Of a DNA stretch of 30,400 nucleotides, positions 30,352-30,400 are shown piece by piece; the stretch's first letter is position 1, and each line of letters opens with the position of its first letter. Source of the DNA: Oehlia diaphana (Eukaryota; Glomeromycota; Glomeromycetes; Glomerales; Glomeraceae); assembly GCA_003833135.1 (NCBI GenBank), contig QZLH01000661.1, positions 1 through 30,400 on the forward strand, given 5' to 3'. A model generated the notes under the pieces. The model did not search any database, had not been told where the DNA came from, and saw only the letters and a program-made list of their open reading frames with translations. A program made the translations under genes and the position numbers.

Positions 30352-30400
30352 GTAAACATTTTTATTTATTAATTAAGTTGTCTTTTATTTTATAAGTAAA
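30352..30400. other. A+T-rich window edge
   Basis: Repeats of ttataagtaaa at 30347 and 30390. Too short to interpret. Confidence 0.3.

Overview
The window looks like nuclear DNA of a fungus with a very A+T-rich, transposon-rich genome. The genes have many short introns (about 67-135 bp, a few near 310 bp) with GTATGT/GTAAGT-type donors. The three intact genes are fungal housekeeping genes. The decayed transposons (hAT, FAR1/MULE-type, Ty3/gypsy, APE-type LINE, protein-primed PolB type) recall arbuscular mycorrhizal fungi (Glomeromycotina, e.g. Rhizophagus or Gigaspora relatives). That placement is an inference from style, not from a search.

Layout. 1-2841: A+T-rich repeats, including a ~168-bp tandem repeat and two inverted-repeat elements. 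2842-6409 (minus): a complete 15-exon NSF/Sec18 gene. 6841-7652 (plus): a complete 3-exon cofilin gene, divergent from NSF across a 431-bp shared promoter region. 7653-14100: a gene desert of small inverted-repeat elements, plus a short poly(A) retrocopy with a 15-bp target duplication. 14439-15651 (plus): a complete 5-exon Rho1-type GTPase. 15652-19700: more desert with a well-bounded hAT MITE (8-bp duplication) and a TA-flanked CAGTC element. 19700-20450 (minus): a hAT transposase pseudogene. 20697-23935: a ~77-bp hairpin-rich tandem array split by a TA-flanked element, itself split by a retroposed, RRM-like, ORF1-type pseudogene. 24145-26490: pieces of a FAR1-type transposase, a Ty3/gypsy polymerase and a protein-primed B-family DNA polymerase. 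26540-30351 (plus): a decayed APE-type LINE, interrupted by a 394-bp hAT MITE with a perfect 8-bp target duplication.

The three working genes belong to vesicle fusion (NSF), actin turnover (cofilin) and polarity/cell-wall signalling (Rho1). All three act in polarised hyphal growth, but nothing shows that they are co-regulated apart from the shared NSF/cofilin promoter. No tRNA, rRNA or CRISPR was recognised. The most notable structure is the nested transposon record, in which insertion order can be read from target duplications.
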